Below are positions 1 to 7,183 of a DNA stretch of 7,817 nt, in pieces. The stretch spans positions 1 through 7,817 of the forward strand of contig JARFQM010000096.1 of assembly GCA_029287755.1 (NCBI GenBank). Reading direction: 5' to 3'. The first letter of the stretch is position 1. The number at the start of each line of letters is the position of its first letter. Made by a program: the position numbers and the translations under genes. The notes beneath the pieces were generated by a model, which was not told the DNA's origin, searched no databases, and worked only from the letters and a program-made list of their open reading frames with translations. This stretch comes from Desulfofustis sp. Lineage in GTDB: Bacteria > Desulfobacterota > Desulfobulbia > Desulfobulbales > Desulfocapsaceae.

Positions 1-104
1 GTGTTGTTAGGAAATTCTTATCGCTTATTGCAGGCTTTAATCTGGATCAAATTAAGGTTGCTATCTGTTCCACTGGCGTTACAATTCAGGCACTCGAGGA
101 GAGC

Positions 105-1604
105 ATGACGGTTGACATCCCTAAATCCCGGTCTGACCCCATTTCTAAAAAGCAACAGAAGTCATCAAAAGTCAGGAGACTCAAGCGCATGGCCATCGCA
201 ACGTTCGTCGTCGTTTTTCACGTTTTGGGGCTGCTGTCCTCGATCCACGCTATCATGAGTACCCGAACCGAGCAGGGCGCCGTCGCCTGGGCAGTATCGC
301 TGAATACCTTTCCCTACGTCGCCGTACCGGCCTACTGGGTTCTGGGACGCAGCAGGTTTGAGGGCTACGTCACAGAGCGGCGGATTGAAATGGAGGAGAT
401 CGTTTATCTCGAAAAGTTAGCGGGCGCCGATAGTGACCAGTACGTGCTGCCCACCGAGAATATCTCTCCCGCCGGGCAGGCAGCCGTTAACCTGGCAGGG
501 CTGCCTTTTCTCGGCGGCAACTCGGTGGAGCTGCTGATCGACGGTGAAAATACTTTCGCCAGCATCCTCGAGGGTATCGATGACGCCAAGGAGTACATCC
601 TATTCCAGTTTTTTATTGTCCACGATGACGAGATCGGGCGTAAGGTCAAGGAGCACCTGATCGAACGAGCAAAGGCCGGTGTACGGATCTATTTCCTCTT
701 TGACGAGGTGGGCAGCCATGACCTGCCGAAAGCATACATGGAGGAGCTGCGCCAGGCGGGTATAGAGGTGAGTGCCTTCAACACCAGAAAAGGCCCTGGC
801 AACCGCTTCCAAATCAACTTCCGAAACCACCGCAAGGTTGTGGTGGTCGATGGCAAGGTTACCTGGGTTGGCGGTCACAATGTGGGTGATGAGTACCTTG
901 GGGGTGATCCCAAGTTCGGCCATTGGCGCGACACTCACGTGCGCATTCAGGGACCGGCCGCGCTCGGTGCCCAGCTCTCCTTTGCCGAAGATTGGTACTG
1001 GGCAACCGAACAACGGCTCGAACTCGATTGGCAACCGGTGGCGTCGAAAGACGCAAATGTCCCTGTGTTGATTATTCCTTCAGGGCCGGCCGACACTCTC
1101 GAGACAGCCAATTTAATGTTCGTTCATGCCATCAACACAGCCAGGGAGCGAATCTGGATTGCCAGCCCCTACTTCGTGCCTGACCGCCCGATCATCACCG
1201 CATTGCAACTTGCCGGGCTGCGCGGGGTCGATGTCCGGATTCTCATCCCCGACAAGGCGGACCACCTGCTGGTCTATTTAGCTGCCTATTCTTATTTGGA
1301 CGAGTCTGCCGAAACCGGCGTTAAGTTCTACCGCTATCAGGATGGCTTTTTGCATCAAAAAGTAATGCTCATAGACAATAACTTCGCAACCGTCGGCACC
1401 GCCAATTTCGATAACCGGTCGTTCCGCCTCAATTTTGAGATAACCGCAGGAATTGCCGACCACCGCTTTGCAGACGAGACTGAGCAAATGTTTGAAAATG
1501 ATTTCACCAATTCGCGCCTTATGGAGGCGCGGGAATTCGAGGCCAAACCGTGGTGGTTTAAATTCGCCGTGAAACTTGCCCGGCTGACCGCGCCGGTACA
1601 ATAG
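105..1604 (+). CDS. cls: Cardiolipin synthase, phospholipase D superfamily
   Basis: A 499-residue protein of the two-HKD phospholipase D family. Family members join two phosphatidylglycerol molecules into cardiolipin plus glycerol at the inner membrane. Two hydrophobic segments lie near residues 30-50 and 59-82, as in ClsA-type enzymes. The first HKD motif has H242, K244 and D249 followed by a GG-H-N context. The second has H417, K419 and D424 followed by G-T-A-N. Both catalytic motifs are therefore complete, and the length is normal for the family (roughly 480-510). The ATG is preceded by GAGGAGAG at 96-103, a strong but rather close ribosome site. The frame stays open upstream to the window edge, but no ATG, GTG or TTG is found there in frame. 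The gene ends in TAG. Its first part is duplicated at 2874-3098. The bacterial Cls assignment is firm; the exact paralogue (ClsA, ClsB or ClsC type) is not, although the two N-terminal membrane segments favour a ClsA-like form. Confidence 0.93.
   Translation: MTVDIPKSRSDPISKKQQKSSKVRRLKRMAIATFVVVFHVLGLLSSIHAIMSTRTEQGAVAWAVSLNTFPYVAVPAYWVLGRSRFEGYVTERRIEMEEIVYLEKLAGADSDQYVLPTENISPAGQAAVNLAGLPFLGGNSVELLIDGENTFASILEGIDDAKEYILFQFFIVHDDEIGRKVKEHLIERAKAGVRIYFLFDEVGSHDLPKAYMEELRQAGIEVSAFNTRKGPGNRFQINFRNHRKVVVVDGKVTWVGGHNVGDEYLGGDPKFGHWRDTHVRIQGPAALGAQLSFAEDWYWATEQRLELDWQPVASKDANVPVLIIPSGPADTLETANLMFVHAINTARERIWIASPYFVPDRPIITALQLAGLRGVDVRILIPDKADHLLVYLAAYSYLDESAETGVKFYRYQDGFLHQKVMLIDNNFATVGTANFDNRSFRLNFEITAGIADHRFADETEQMFENDFTNSRLMEAREFEAKPWWFKFAVKLARLTAPVQ
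216..416 (+). repeat. Direct repeat copy 1 (inside cls), partner at 2898-3098
   Basis: This stretch, encoding Cls residues 38-104, recurs in the same orientation at 2898-3098. A hand alignment of 67 codons without gaps gives 24 base differences, about 88% identity. Upstream of this the similarity fades over about 10 codons, with one codon missing in the second copy. Downstream it stops abruptly after the Lys codon at 414-416. Confidence 0.9.
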
Positions 1605-1661
1605 TGGTCCCACTTGATTCAGCACAGCCGCATCATATAATCTAGAAAGTTTGTACATGTG

Positions 1662-1686
1662 CCAAAATTTATCCGATAATTTTTGG
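1662..1686. promoter_or_regulatory. 25-bp imperfect palindrome, possible operator
   Basis: The arms CCAAAATTTATC and GATAATTTTTGG flank a single central C and pair at 11 of 12 positions. It lies 58 bp after the cls stop and upstream of the 1715 and 1877 starts. A one-base centre suits a dimeric DNA-binding protein better than an RNA hairpin, and no T tract follows, so a terminator is less likely. No regulator gene is present in the window. The binding role is inference. Confidence 0.4.
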
Positions 1687-1714
1687 ACAATTTAACGAAG
1701 AAAAGCAAAGCAAT

Positions 1715-1846
1715 ATGACACTCATCGGCATGATCCAACAACAGGTAAAGAAGGCGAGGCGGGTTGGCATGTTTCTACTCTTCGGAGGCGTCTCGACTAT
1801 CCCGGTCGGATCGGCGGCGCGAGATCTGGCGTCCGAGGCAGTGTGA
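1715..1846 (+). CDS. Possible small ORF or gene remnant, 43 codons
   Basis: An ATG-to-TGA frame of 43 residues lies between cls and the channel-like gene. It has a basic start (QQQVKKARR), a hydrophobic run (VGMFLLFGGVSTIPVG) and then SAARDLASEAV, which together resemble a signal peptide with a cleavage site followed by a few residues. The ribosome site is weak (purine-rich AAAGCAAAG). The frame is the same as that of the TMEM175-like gene downstream: after the TGA at 1844-1846 it stays open into that gene. It could be the truncated start of an exported-protein gene, or noise. I do not recognise a family. No function is proposed. Confidence 0.2.
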   Translation: MTLIGMIQQQVKKARRVGMFLLFGGVSTIPVGSAARDLASEAV

Positions 1847-1876
1847 GCGGTAGATTTGACAGCGCTAAGAGAAGGC

Positions 1877-2437
1877 ATGAACCCAAAGACCTATGACCCC
1901 GGGCGCATCAGCGCCCTGAACGGCGGCATTTTTGCCATCGCCATGACCCTGCTGGTGCTCGATCTCGAGGCTCCCGATATTGCCATGTCAGCCGCCTCCT
2001 CGGTGTTTGTCTGCGCCCTGGCCGACCATCTTCCGGGCTTCGTCTCATGGTTGTTGAGCTTCGCCATCCTGTGCCGGTTGTGGGTGGTGTAGCACGATTT
2101 GCTTGCCGAGAGCGACACGAGGTCGGGCGGCTTCGTGACGTGGAACTTCGGTTTTCTCGGTGCGGTTTCGTTCATTCCTTTTCCGACGTCGTTGTTGGCT
2201 GAGTACCCGGAGCAGCTGCTGTCGGTGGTGGTCTTCTCTTCGACCAACCTGGTGACCGGTCTTGTCGCCGGTAGGATGTGGCAAGGCATCGACGGAATCG
2301 CCGCCTCCGATGACGCGACGCCGCTTCGGGTGCGCGCGAGCCACGCCATGCTGCTAATTCTCATGACAGCAGAAGCCGAGCCGATCGTTCAGGCCTCGGG
2401 TGCGGCTTCGCACGTCTTACTCTCGGAGCAACCATGA
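1877..2437 (+). pseudogene. TMEM175/DUF1211-like channel gene with in-frame TAG
   Basis: Read through the TAG at 2090-2092, this frame gives about 186 residues, close to the usual 190-200 of bacterial TMEM175-type (DUF1211) proteins, which are potassium-permeable membrane channels. Visible family features are R-x3-x-N-G-G-IFAIAMTLLVLDL near the start (usual form R-x3-FSDGVFAIA, here altered at F, S and D), a membrane segment ending SWLLSFAILCRLW, the post-TAG HDLL, and FLGAVSFIPFPTSLLAEY. The TAG falls where the family has its W-x-x-H/Q-H segment and is one base from CAG (Gln). The ATG at 1877 follows AAGAGAAGG; a TTG at 1856 is the alternative. The two halves would be 71 and about 113 residues. 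The TGA stop at 2435-2437 overlaps the next gene's ATG. The altered signature motif plus the stop suggests an inactive gene, but a single-base sequencing error cannot be excluded. Confidence 0.72.
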
Positions 2438-2829
2438 AGAACCAGAAAATCAAAGGCCGCGATGTCGCAGAGATCATAATCGGAGCCCTCGTGCTCGCGT
2501 TTCCAGTTGCGGTGACCGAGGAGGTCTGGAATCTCAGTACCGAGATTTTTCTTGCCCGCAGCATCGTAATCTCTCTGAGCTCACTGGTCTTCATCTCGAT
2601 CTTCGTCCAGACCACGTATCGGCACGAATTCTCGTTCTCGAGCCAGAAAGAGCTGCTCACACGCGTGCTCTCAGTCTACGGTCTGACGCTGCTGGTGTCG
2701 GCGGCGGTGCTGTTTGCCATCGACAAATTGCCCCTGTTCACCGAGACCATGGTCGCTATAAAGCGAACGATCATCGTTGCTTTTCCGGCGAGCTTTGCCG
2801 CAACCGTCGTAGACAGCATCGGAGAATAA
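2434..2829 (+). CDS. Short DUF2391-like integral membrane protein
   Basis: A 131-residue protein with four likely membrane segments (about residues 10-32, 40-60, 78-97 and 108-128). The stretch LAFPVAVTEEVW resembles the family signature of DUF2391 (TIGR02587) membrane proteins, with an acidic residue just before a Trp at the end of the first helix. The end, KRTIIVAFPASFAATV, also fits as far as I recall. Function of the family is unknown. Many members are about twice this length, so this is a short form or half-length version. The start is well supported: GGAG at 2425-2428, five bases before the ATG, which overlaps the upstream stop as ATGA. This implies translational coupling with the TMEM175-like gene, so the amber stop upstream may lower its expression. 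The reading frame itself shows no damage. The family call is from memory of its motifs and is moderate. Confidence 0.7.
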   Translation: MKNQKIKGRDVAEIIIGALVLAFPVAVTEEVWNLSTEIFLARSIVISLSSLVFISIFVQTTYRHEFSFSSQKELLTRVLSVYGLTLLVSAAVLFAIDKLPLFTETMVAIKRTIIVAFPASFAATVVDSIGE

Positions 2830-2873
2830 CCGGGAACAACGATGTACTCCCGAAGAAGTCAAAGAGGTGCAGG

Positions 2874-3098
2874 ATGGTTGCAGCGACAGTTTCCCTGTTT
2901 CACGTTCTGGGGCTGCTGTCCTCGATCCATGCCATCATAGGTACCCGAACCGAGCAGGGTTCGGTCGTTTGGGCAGTATCGTTGAATACCTTTCCGCACG
3001 TCACCGTGCCGGCATACTGAGTTCTGGGATGCGGCAGGTTTGCGGGCTACGTCACAGAGCGGTGGACAGAAATGGAGGAGATCGTTTATCTCGAGAAG
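2874..3098 (+). pseudogene. Truncated second copy of cls N-terminus
   Basis: This region encodes the counterpart of Cls residues 29-104: the two membrane segments and the linker, but no HKD motif. The Trp codon TGG of Cls residue 78 is TGA here (3018-3020), so an ATG at 2874 yields only 48 residues. After that stop the frame still reads VLGCGRFAGYVTER and on to LEK. Similarity ends at 3098 and the frame closes with TGA at 3162-3164. Of the 24 differences over 201 bp, only about nine are synonymous, so there is little sign of protein-level constraint. A good ribosome site (GAGG at 2864-2867, six bases before the ATG) remains, so the 48-residue piece might still be made. It probably derives from duplication, or from a second cls paralogue later deleted. 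It is not a working cardiolipin synthase. Confidence 0.88.
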
Positions 3099-3239
3099 GT
3101 AAGTCTCAGATCATATCGGAACAATAAGAAAAAATTTGCTTTTTGCTTCCTGTATCTGGACTGAGGTGCTTCTTGCAAATTTTCGTATTCTAAATCAAGT
3201 AGATTTGGTGGTTTATGATAACTGATATTGTACTATACT

Positions 3240-4373
3240 ATGAACATGGTTGAAGAGAATCCTGAATACAACGGTGGTGAAGCAGCCGTGCGGCGTAAAC
3301 CTAAAAGGGATCCGGTCCGCATGTGGACCTATATTGTTCTGGCGATCTGTTTGCTCCTTATCGGCTGGCATCTCCGGGCGGACCGGATAACGCCGTTCAC
3401 TGGGCAGGCTCGCGTCAATGCGGTGGTTATACCGATTGCCCCGCAAGTTTCAGGTGTTGTTACCAAAGTAGCCGTAAGAAATAACCAACCCGTGCAGGAA
3501 GGACAGGTGTTGTTTCGTATCGACGACAGCAATTATCGTCTCGATCTGCAGGCGGCCGAGGCGCAGTTTGCGGGAGCCCAGCAGGCTACGGCTGCAGCCG
3601 GAGCGGCGATAGATGCAGCCCGGGCCCAAGTGGTTTCAGCAGAGGCCAGTTTGGAGAGATCGCGTAAAGATGCGGAGCGCATGCGTGAAATCAGGAAGCA
3701 GAACGCAGGCGCCATCTCCGAGAGAAGGCTGGAAGCGGCGGAATCTTCGCTGGCTGCATCGGAGGGGAGCCTTGGTGTTGCCCGGGCAAATCTGCAGCAG
3801 GCCATCGACAACTATGGATCTGAAGGTGAGCGGAACTCGCGCATTCTCCAGGCTCAGGCAAATCTTGATCAGGCCAGGAAAAACTTGGAGCGCGCTACCA
3901 TCCTGGCACCAGGCAATGGCGTGGTTACCGGAGTCAGGCTCGACAAGGGAAATTATGCTGCTGCCGGGACGCCGCAGATGACCTTTGTGGCTACTGATAA
4001 TTATTGGGTTCAGGCAGATTTTACCGAGAACAATCTAGGCAATCTCAGGCCGGGGACCATGGCTGAACTGGTTTTTGACGCCTATCCCGGCAGAGTGTTC
4101 AAGGGTACGATCAGGGAAATGGGCTTTGGCGTAGCCGTAGACACGGCTCCCCTGGGATCCCTGCCCACCATTGAAGACGAGAGGATCTGGCTGCGTGACG
4201 CCCAGCGCTTTCCGGTTCTGATCGATTTCTCCCCGCCCGAAAATGGACAGAATAATAAACTGAAAATCGGTTCACAAGTAACGGTTGTCGCCTATACCGG
4301 TGATCATGTGTTCTTCAACGGGCTGGCCCGGTTGCTTATCCGCCTGTCTGCCCTGCTGTCCTATGCCTATTGA
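3240..4373 (+). CDS. HlyD/EmrA-type membrane fusion (periplasmic adaptor) protein
   Basis: A 377-residue protein with the full HlyD-family layout. It has a basic cytoplasmic head, one membrane anchor (about residues 29-45, WTYIVLAICLLLIGWHL), a first lipoyl half (IAPQVSGVVTKVAVRNNQPVQEGQ), an Ala/Gln/Glu-rich coiled coil (about 100-215), a second lipoyl half (ATILAPGNGVVTGVRLDKGNYA) and a beta-barrel domain. Such proteins link an inner-membrane pump to the outer membrane in efflux. The following DUF2955 gene is its probable partner. The start is uncertain: ATG 3240, ATG 3246 and TTG 3228 are all in frame and none has a good ribosome site. A TATACT at 3234-3239 resembles a -10 box but has no matching -35, so it is not called as a promoter. 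Family assignment is firm; the exported substrate (aromatic acids, drugs or others) cannot be told from sequence. Confidence 0.92.
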   Translation: MNMVEENPEYNGGEAAVRRKPKRDPVRMWTYIVLAICLLLIGWHLRADRITPFTGQARVNAVVIPIAPQVSGVVTKVAVRNNQPVQEGQVLFRIDDSNYRLDLQAAEAQFAGAQQATAAAGAAIDAARAQVVSAEASLERSRKDAERMREIRKQNAGAISERRLEAAESSLAASEGSLGVARANLQQAIDNYGSEGERNSRILQAQANLDQARKNLERATILAPGNGVVTGVRLDKGNYAAAGTPQMTFVATDNYWVQADFTENNLGNLRPGTMAELVFDAYPGRVFKGTIREMGFGVAVDTAPLGSLPTIEDERIWLRDAQRFPVLIDFSPPENGQNNKLKIGSQVTVVAYTGDHVFFNGLARLLIRLSALLSYAY

Positions 4374-4393
4374 GCCTATCCTCTAAGAGAACG

Positions 4394-5455
4394 ATGATGG
4401 ACGGATACTCAATTGCAAGCAGAAGGATACTGCGCCTCGCGCTCGGGACTGCACTGGCAATCGGAGTCTCACAGGGTGTCGACTGGCCGATATCTTTCAT
4501 AACGCCGATCATCACCGGACTCCTGCTTTCCCTGCCGCTGCCGCCTCCCTCTCCTAAACTTGCGTTCAAATTCCTGGTCTTTCTGGCCGGAACGATGCTC
4601 TGCAGTTTTTTGCTCTTGCCATACCTCTACTATGCCCCGACCGCCGGTATCATTCTTGTCGCCCTGGCTTTATTCGGCAGTTTCCTGATAACCGCGATGG
4701 GCGGGACCGCCCTGATCGGAACGGTGATGACCATTGCCCTGACCCTGCTCACGACGGTCGGCAGCGTCAGTATATACATGCTGGTAAACCTGGCCAAAGG
4801 ACTGACCTGGAGTGCCTTTACCGGCTTTGTCTTAGTGAGGGTCTCGCATGCCTTGCTGCCCGACGGACCCGTTCAATCCTCGCCGGCTGACGGAAAGGCT
4901 GAAAAGCCTATGCCGTCAGAGCCGGACAGTAAAACGGCAATACGGAGTGCCTTCCGGGCACTGGTCATTGTCTTTCCGGTCATGCTTGTGTTTCTCTTCC
5001 TGAGTACCAGCAGCGCCTACACGATCATTATGATCAAGATCGCCACCATGGGCCAGCAGGCGACAACCTGTAAAAGCCGGGCTTTGGGCAGTGAACTCAT
5101 GGCCTCGACTTTCTGGGGAGGTCTCGGTGCCTTCATCGCCTGGCTGGCAATCAAAGCGTACCCCTCCCTTTTCCTGTATATCTTTATTATCGCTCTGGCC
5201 GCGCTTTTGTATGGCAGAGGTATCTTCAGGGAGGGGGGCATGCATCCCAAGGCTGCCATGTGGCAGTATGCTTTCATCACCCTGATCATCGTGCTCGCGC
5301 CGACTGTCGGATCGATGGCCACCGGCCAGAGTGCCCCAGATAAGTTCTTGCTGCGGCTCGTTTATTTTATCATTATAGCTGGATACAGCTGGCTCGCAGT
5401 CACGGTGTTTGACGGATTCTGGAAAAGCCGGCCTGCCCGTGCGCTAGAAGCCTAA
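4394..5455 (+). CDS. DUF2955 (FUSC-like) inner-membrane protein, efflux partner
   Basis: A 353-residue polytopic protein with two hydrophobic blocks (about residues 12-165 and 200-345) separated by a hydrophilic linker (residues 166-190, SSPADGKAEKPMPSEPDSKT). This two-half layout, and its place right after an HlyD-type adaptor, match DUF2955, a FUSC/aromatic-acid-exporter-like family usually encoded beside YibH/EmrA-type adaptors. The likely role is the inner-membrane part of an export system. The start is either ATG 4394, ATG 4397 (better spaced from AAGAGA at 4385-4390) or TTG 4370, which would overlap the adaptor's stop by four bases. In every case the genes are within about 25 bp and should be co-transcribed. 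The family name rests on context and recalled N-terminal similarity (RILRLALGTALA, then a Pro-rich LPLPPPSPK). Substrate unknown. Confidence 0.82.
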   Translation: MMDGYSIASRRILRLALGTALAIGVSQGVDWPISFITPIITGLLLSLPLPPPSPKLAFKFLVFLAGTMLCSFLLLPYLYYAPTAGIILVALALFGSFLITAMGGTALIGTVMTIALTLLTTVGSVSIYMLVNLAKGLTWSAFTGFVLVRVSHALLPDGPVQSSPADGKAEKPMPSEPDSKTAIRSAFRALVIVFPVMLVFLFLSTSSAYTIIMIKIATMGQQATTCKSRALGSELMASTFWGGLGAFIAWLAIKAYPSLFLYIFIIALAALLYGRGIFREGGMHPKAAMWQYAFITLIIVLAPTVGSMATGQSAPDKFLLRLVYFIIIAGYSWLAVTVFDGFWKSRPARALEA

Positions 5456-5491
5456 AGATCAGGAAAACGCTCTGACATTATTTACCACTCG

Positions 5492-6304
5492 CTAGGTTCT
5501 TCTTCGAGTCATCTTGCGGGTCACTATCCACGCTATTAGCCCAACCATTAAGCCGATAAATCCTCCAACCACTATGTCTGTTGGTGTGTGAACTCTTAGA
5601 ATGGACCGGGAGTAGCAAACTGCGACCGCCCATGGCAGCAAAAAGTAGAAAGGCCAGAGTCTGCTCATTGAAAGGTATGTAGCAGATAGAAAGAGAAAAA
5701 AGGTGGCTATGGACATCGATGCAAAGGAATGGCCGGAAGGAAACGAATACCCTGTTTCCTTGATCCAGTGAGTTTTGATGCTGGGGATAAGAGACACCGG
5801 ATTTGACTCACTGTAGAGAACTTCTGCCAGTAATTTACTTCGAACTACCTTACCTCCTGATCCATAAAAATCTTCCGGCGTCATTCCCAGAGGTCCGCTG
5901 CCATTTTCTCCAGCCAGTGCAATGATATTGGGACGAGGAACTTTAAGTTGTTCTTTAATGATGAACTCATTTAAAAAAGCACCACCGCCTATGCATCCCG
6001 CCACTATTAAAATCATGATACCGATTGTCAGAATTTGTCGTTTTGATGTTACCCTTCCGTAGATTAGCAAAAGAGCCAACATCAATACTGCTATAATAGT
6101 GGTTCCTGTTGTGCCCCCCGATTGACTCAGCAGATATAAAATGTGGGAGTCCTTGCTTCCCAGGTCTGCAAATGGCTCTCTTGTAGAATCAATCAGGGCA
6201 ATAAAATAAGCTAAGAACAATAGCAGCCAGGCAATAATTATGGGGAGGCCTGCTCGAAAGAAAATAGTACTGAAGATTGCCTGATTATCTATGCCGTTAT
6301 CCAC
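5492..6304 (-). CDS. pgpB: PAP2 phosphatase, PgpB-like (phosphatidylglycerophosphatase / undecaprenyl-PP phosphatase)
   Basis: A 270-residue membrane protein with all three PAP2 motifs: K117-x6-R124-P125, P189-S190-G191-H192, and S232-R233-x5-H239-x3-D243. H192 and H239 with D243 would form the phosphoryl-transfer site. A DFY segment near 145 and the run THWIKETGYSFPSGH closely resemble E. coli PgpB, which dephosphorylates phosphatidylglycerophosphate, undecaprenyl diphosphate and related lipid phosphates on the periplasmic face. About six membrane segments are visible. The start is GTG 6304, since a TGA lies three codons upstream and no ATG occurs in the first 95 residues; no clear ribosome site precedes it. 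It is convergent with the efflux pair, with 36 bp between stops and no clear terminator. The gene is visibly more AT-rich than cls and the efflux genes. PAP2 membership is firm; which lipid it acts on is inferred. Confidence 0.92.
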   Translation of the reverse strand: MDNGIDNQAIFSTIFFRAGLPIIIAWLLLFLAYFIALIDSTREPFADLGSKDSHILYLLSQSGGTTGTTIIAVLMLALLLIYGRVTSKRQILTIGIMILIVAGCIGGGAFLNEFIIKEQLKVPRPNIIALAGENGSGPLGMTPEDFYGSGGKVVRSKLLAEVLYSESNPVSLIPSIKTHWIKETGYSFPSGHSFASMSIATFFLFLSATYLSMSRLWPFYFLLPWAVAVCYSRSILRVHTPTDIVVGGFIGLMVGLIAWIVTRKMTRRRT

Positions 6305-6517
6305 TGTAATTCAGTCACTCGTCTGTCTTTGTGAGGAATATAAATTTAAATGAGACTTGAGGGTGGAAATTTTATATCTCAATGCTAAAGACAAAACACA
6401 AAAAACTTTCCACACTTCTACTTCTTCGCAGATTTATTTTCACTCTGTTAAGAGTGGAGGAGTGAATATAATCTGAGTAGTCCACATGTCGGAATCAATA
6501 GTTTATTATCTCAATAT

Positions 6518-6563
6518 AAATTGGCATAGTGAAAGAGCTAACTTCAGATTGGCATAATGACAG
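6518..6563. repeat. Two copies of an 18-bp motif at 28-bp period
   Basis: Positions 6518-6535 and 6546-6563 match at 15 of 18 bases, with ATTGGCATARTGA as the core (R = A or G). The start-to-start distance is 28 bp, close to whole helical turns at 10.5 bp per turn (2.7). No function is known; it could be paired protein sites or a residue of a mobile-element end. Confidence 0.5.
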
Positions 6564-7134
6564 TTCCGTTGAGTGCTTTCAACCACCTACTCACCGGGAA
6601 ATTACCAGGCCTTTCCGCAACCCTCTTGACCATCCTCTGGAATTTTATTAGCGAAGCTTGAGCGAACCGCTGCAAGGATAGGGCAATTAATAGAAATTAT
6701 AGCTCCCGTCAGTCTCGTTTGGCCAATACAAAAACCAAAATCATTAAATACACCATGCACTTATTATTGGTACTGCAAGGTGGCAAAAATCTGATTTTCC
6801 GGGCTTGGTTATCTCAACAATAGGTTAGCCAAATTATCTAAAGACTAGTTCCTGATAGCCTATTCGCTGTGACTGAGCATTGACCATCATCTTGCCAAAT
6901 CGAAGGTCTACAATCCTGAATTTTCTTCAGCTTTAGGTGCTTCCTGATCAGTTGAGAATCGGCAAAAATACTCCTAGCGAGAGGGATCCTCTGGCAAGGT
7001 TAGATTTTCAGAAAAAGCGGAGCGCGAGGGTGCTCAGGAAGCATCTTCAGCCACACCTCAAGCGACAACCTGAAGACGGCCAGGAACAATATCAACCTGA
7101 GATTACAATTGAATCAGTTGACAATTTTCTATTT

Positions 7135-7183
7135 GATGGCTTGATGTAACGGGGTTTATTATTACCCTTTAGAATCAAGCATC
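7135..7183 (+). other. Bulged 49-nt inverted repeat upstream of DUF3604 gene
   Basis: GATGGCTTGAT (7135-7145) pairs with ATCAAGCATC (7174-7183), giving ten pairs with one bulged G. Inside it, GGGT (7152-7155) pairs with ACCC (7164-7167) around an 8-base loop, separated from the outer stem by mismatched six-base sides. A T6 run follows at 7198-7203, some 14 bases on, which is too far for a classical terminator. It lies 47 bp before the DUF3604 start and could be a terminator-like or leader structure. Confidence 0.45.

Noticed and set aside
1..108. Open frame ending in TGA at 106-108 that overlaps the cls ATG (ATGA), as if an upstream gene ended there
   Set aside because: Only 35 codons are visible, the sequence is Leu-rich without a recognisable family, and the cls frame is equally open; it cannot be told from chance.
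600..1034. 144-residue minus-strand frame inside cls
   Set aside because: It is the antisense shadow of an intact, well-conserved gene, with no ribosome site or family features.
2090..2092. TAG read as pyrrolysine or another recoded residue
   Set aside because: Two neighbouring genes end in TAG, the residue lost is most simply Gln, and no recoding element is evident.
1891..2364. 157-residue minus-strand frame
   Set aside because: It is antisense to the TMEM175-like gene, whose family motifs are readable on the plus strand.
2400..3020. 206-residue plus-strand frame
   Set aside because: Its first two thirds are an out-of-frame reading of the DUF2391-like gene, Arg/His-rich; only the end is meaningful, as the cls remnant.
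5449..5498. Bidirectional terminator between the convergent genes
   Set aside because: Only a six-base stem with a wobble and a loop of nearly 40 bases, without T tracts.
6521..6565. Sigma-54 promoter from TTGGCA-like motifs
   Set aside because: The GG to GC distance is wrong in both copies.
7118..7150. Sigma-70 promoter from the perfect TTGACA at 7118-7123
   Set aside because: No acceptable -10 at 16-18 bp; the best candidate, TGTAAC, is 21 bp away.
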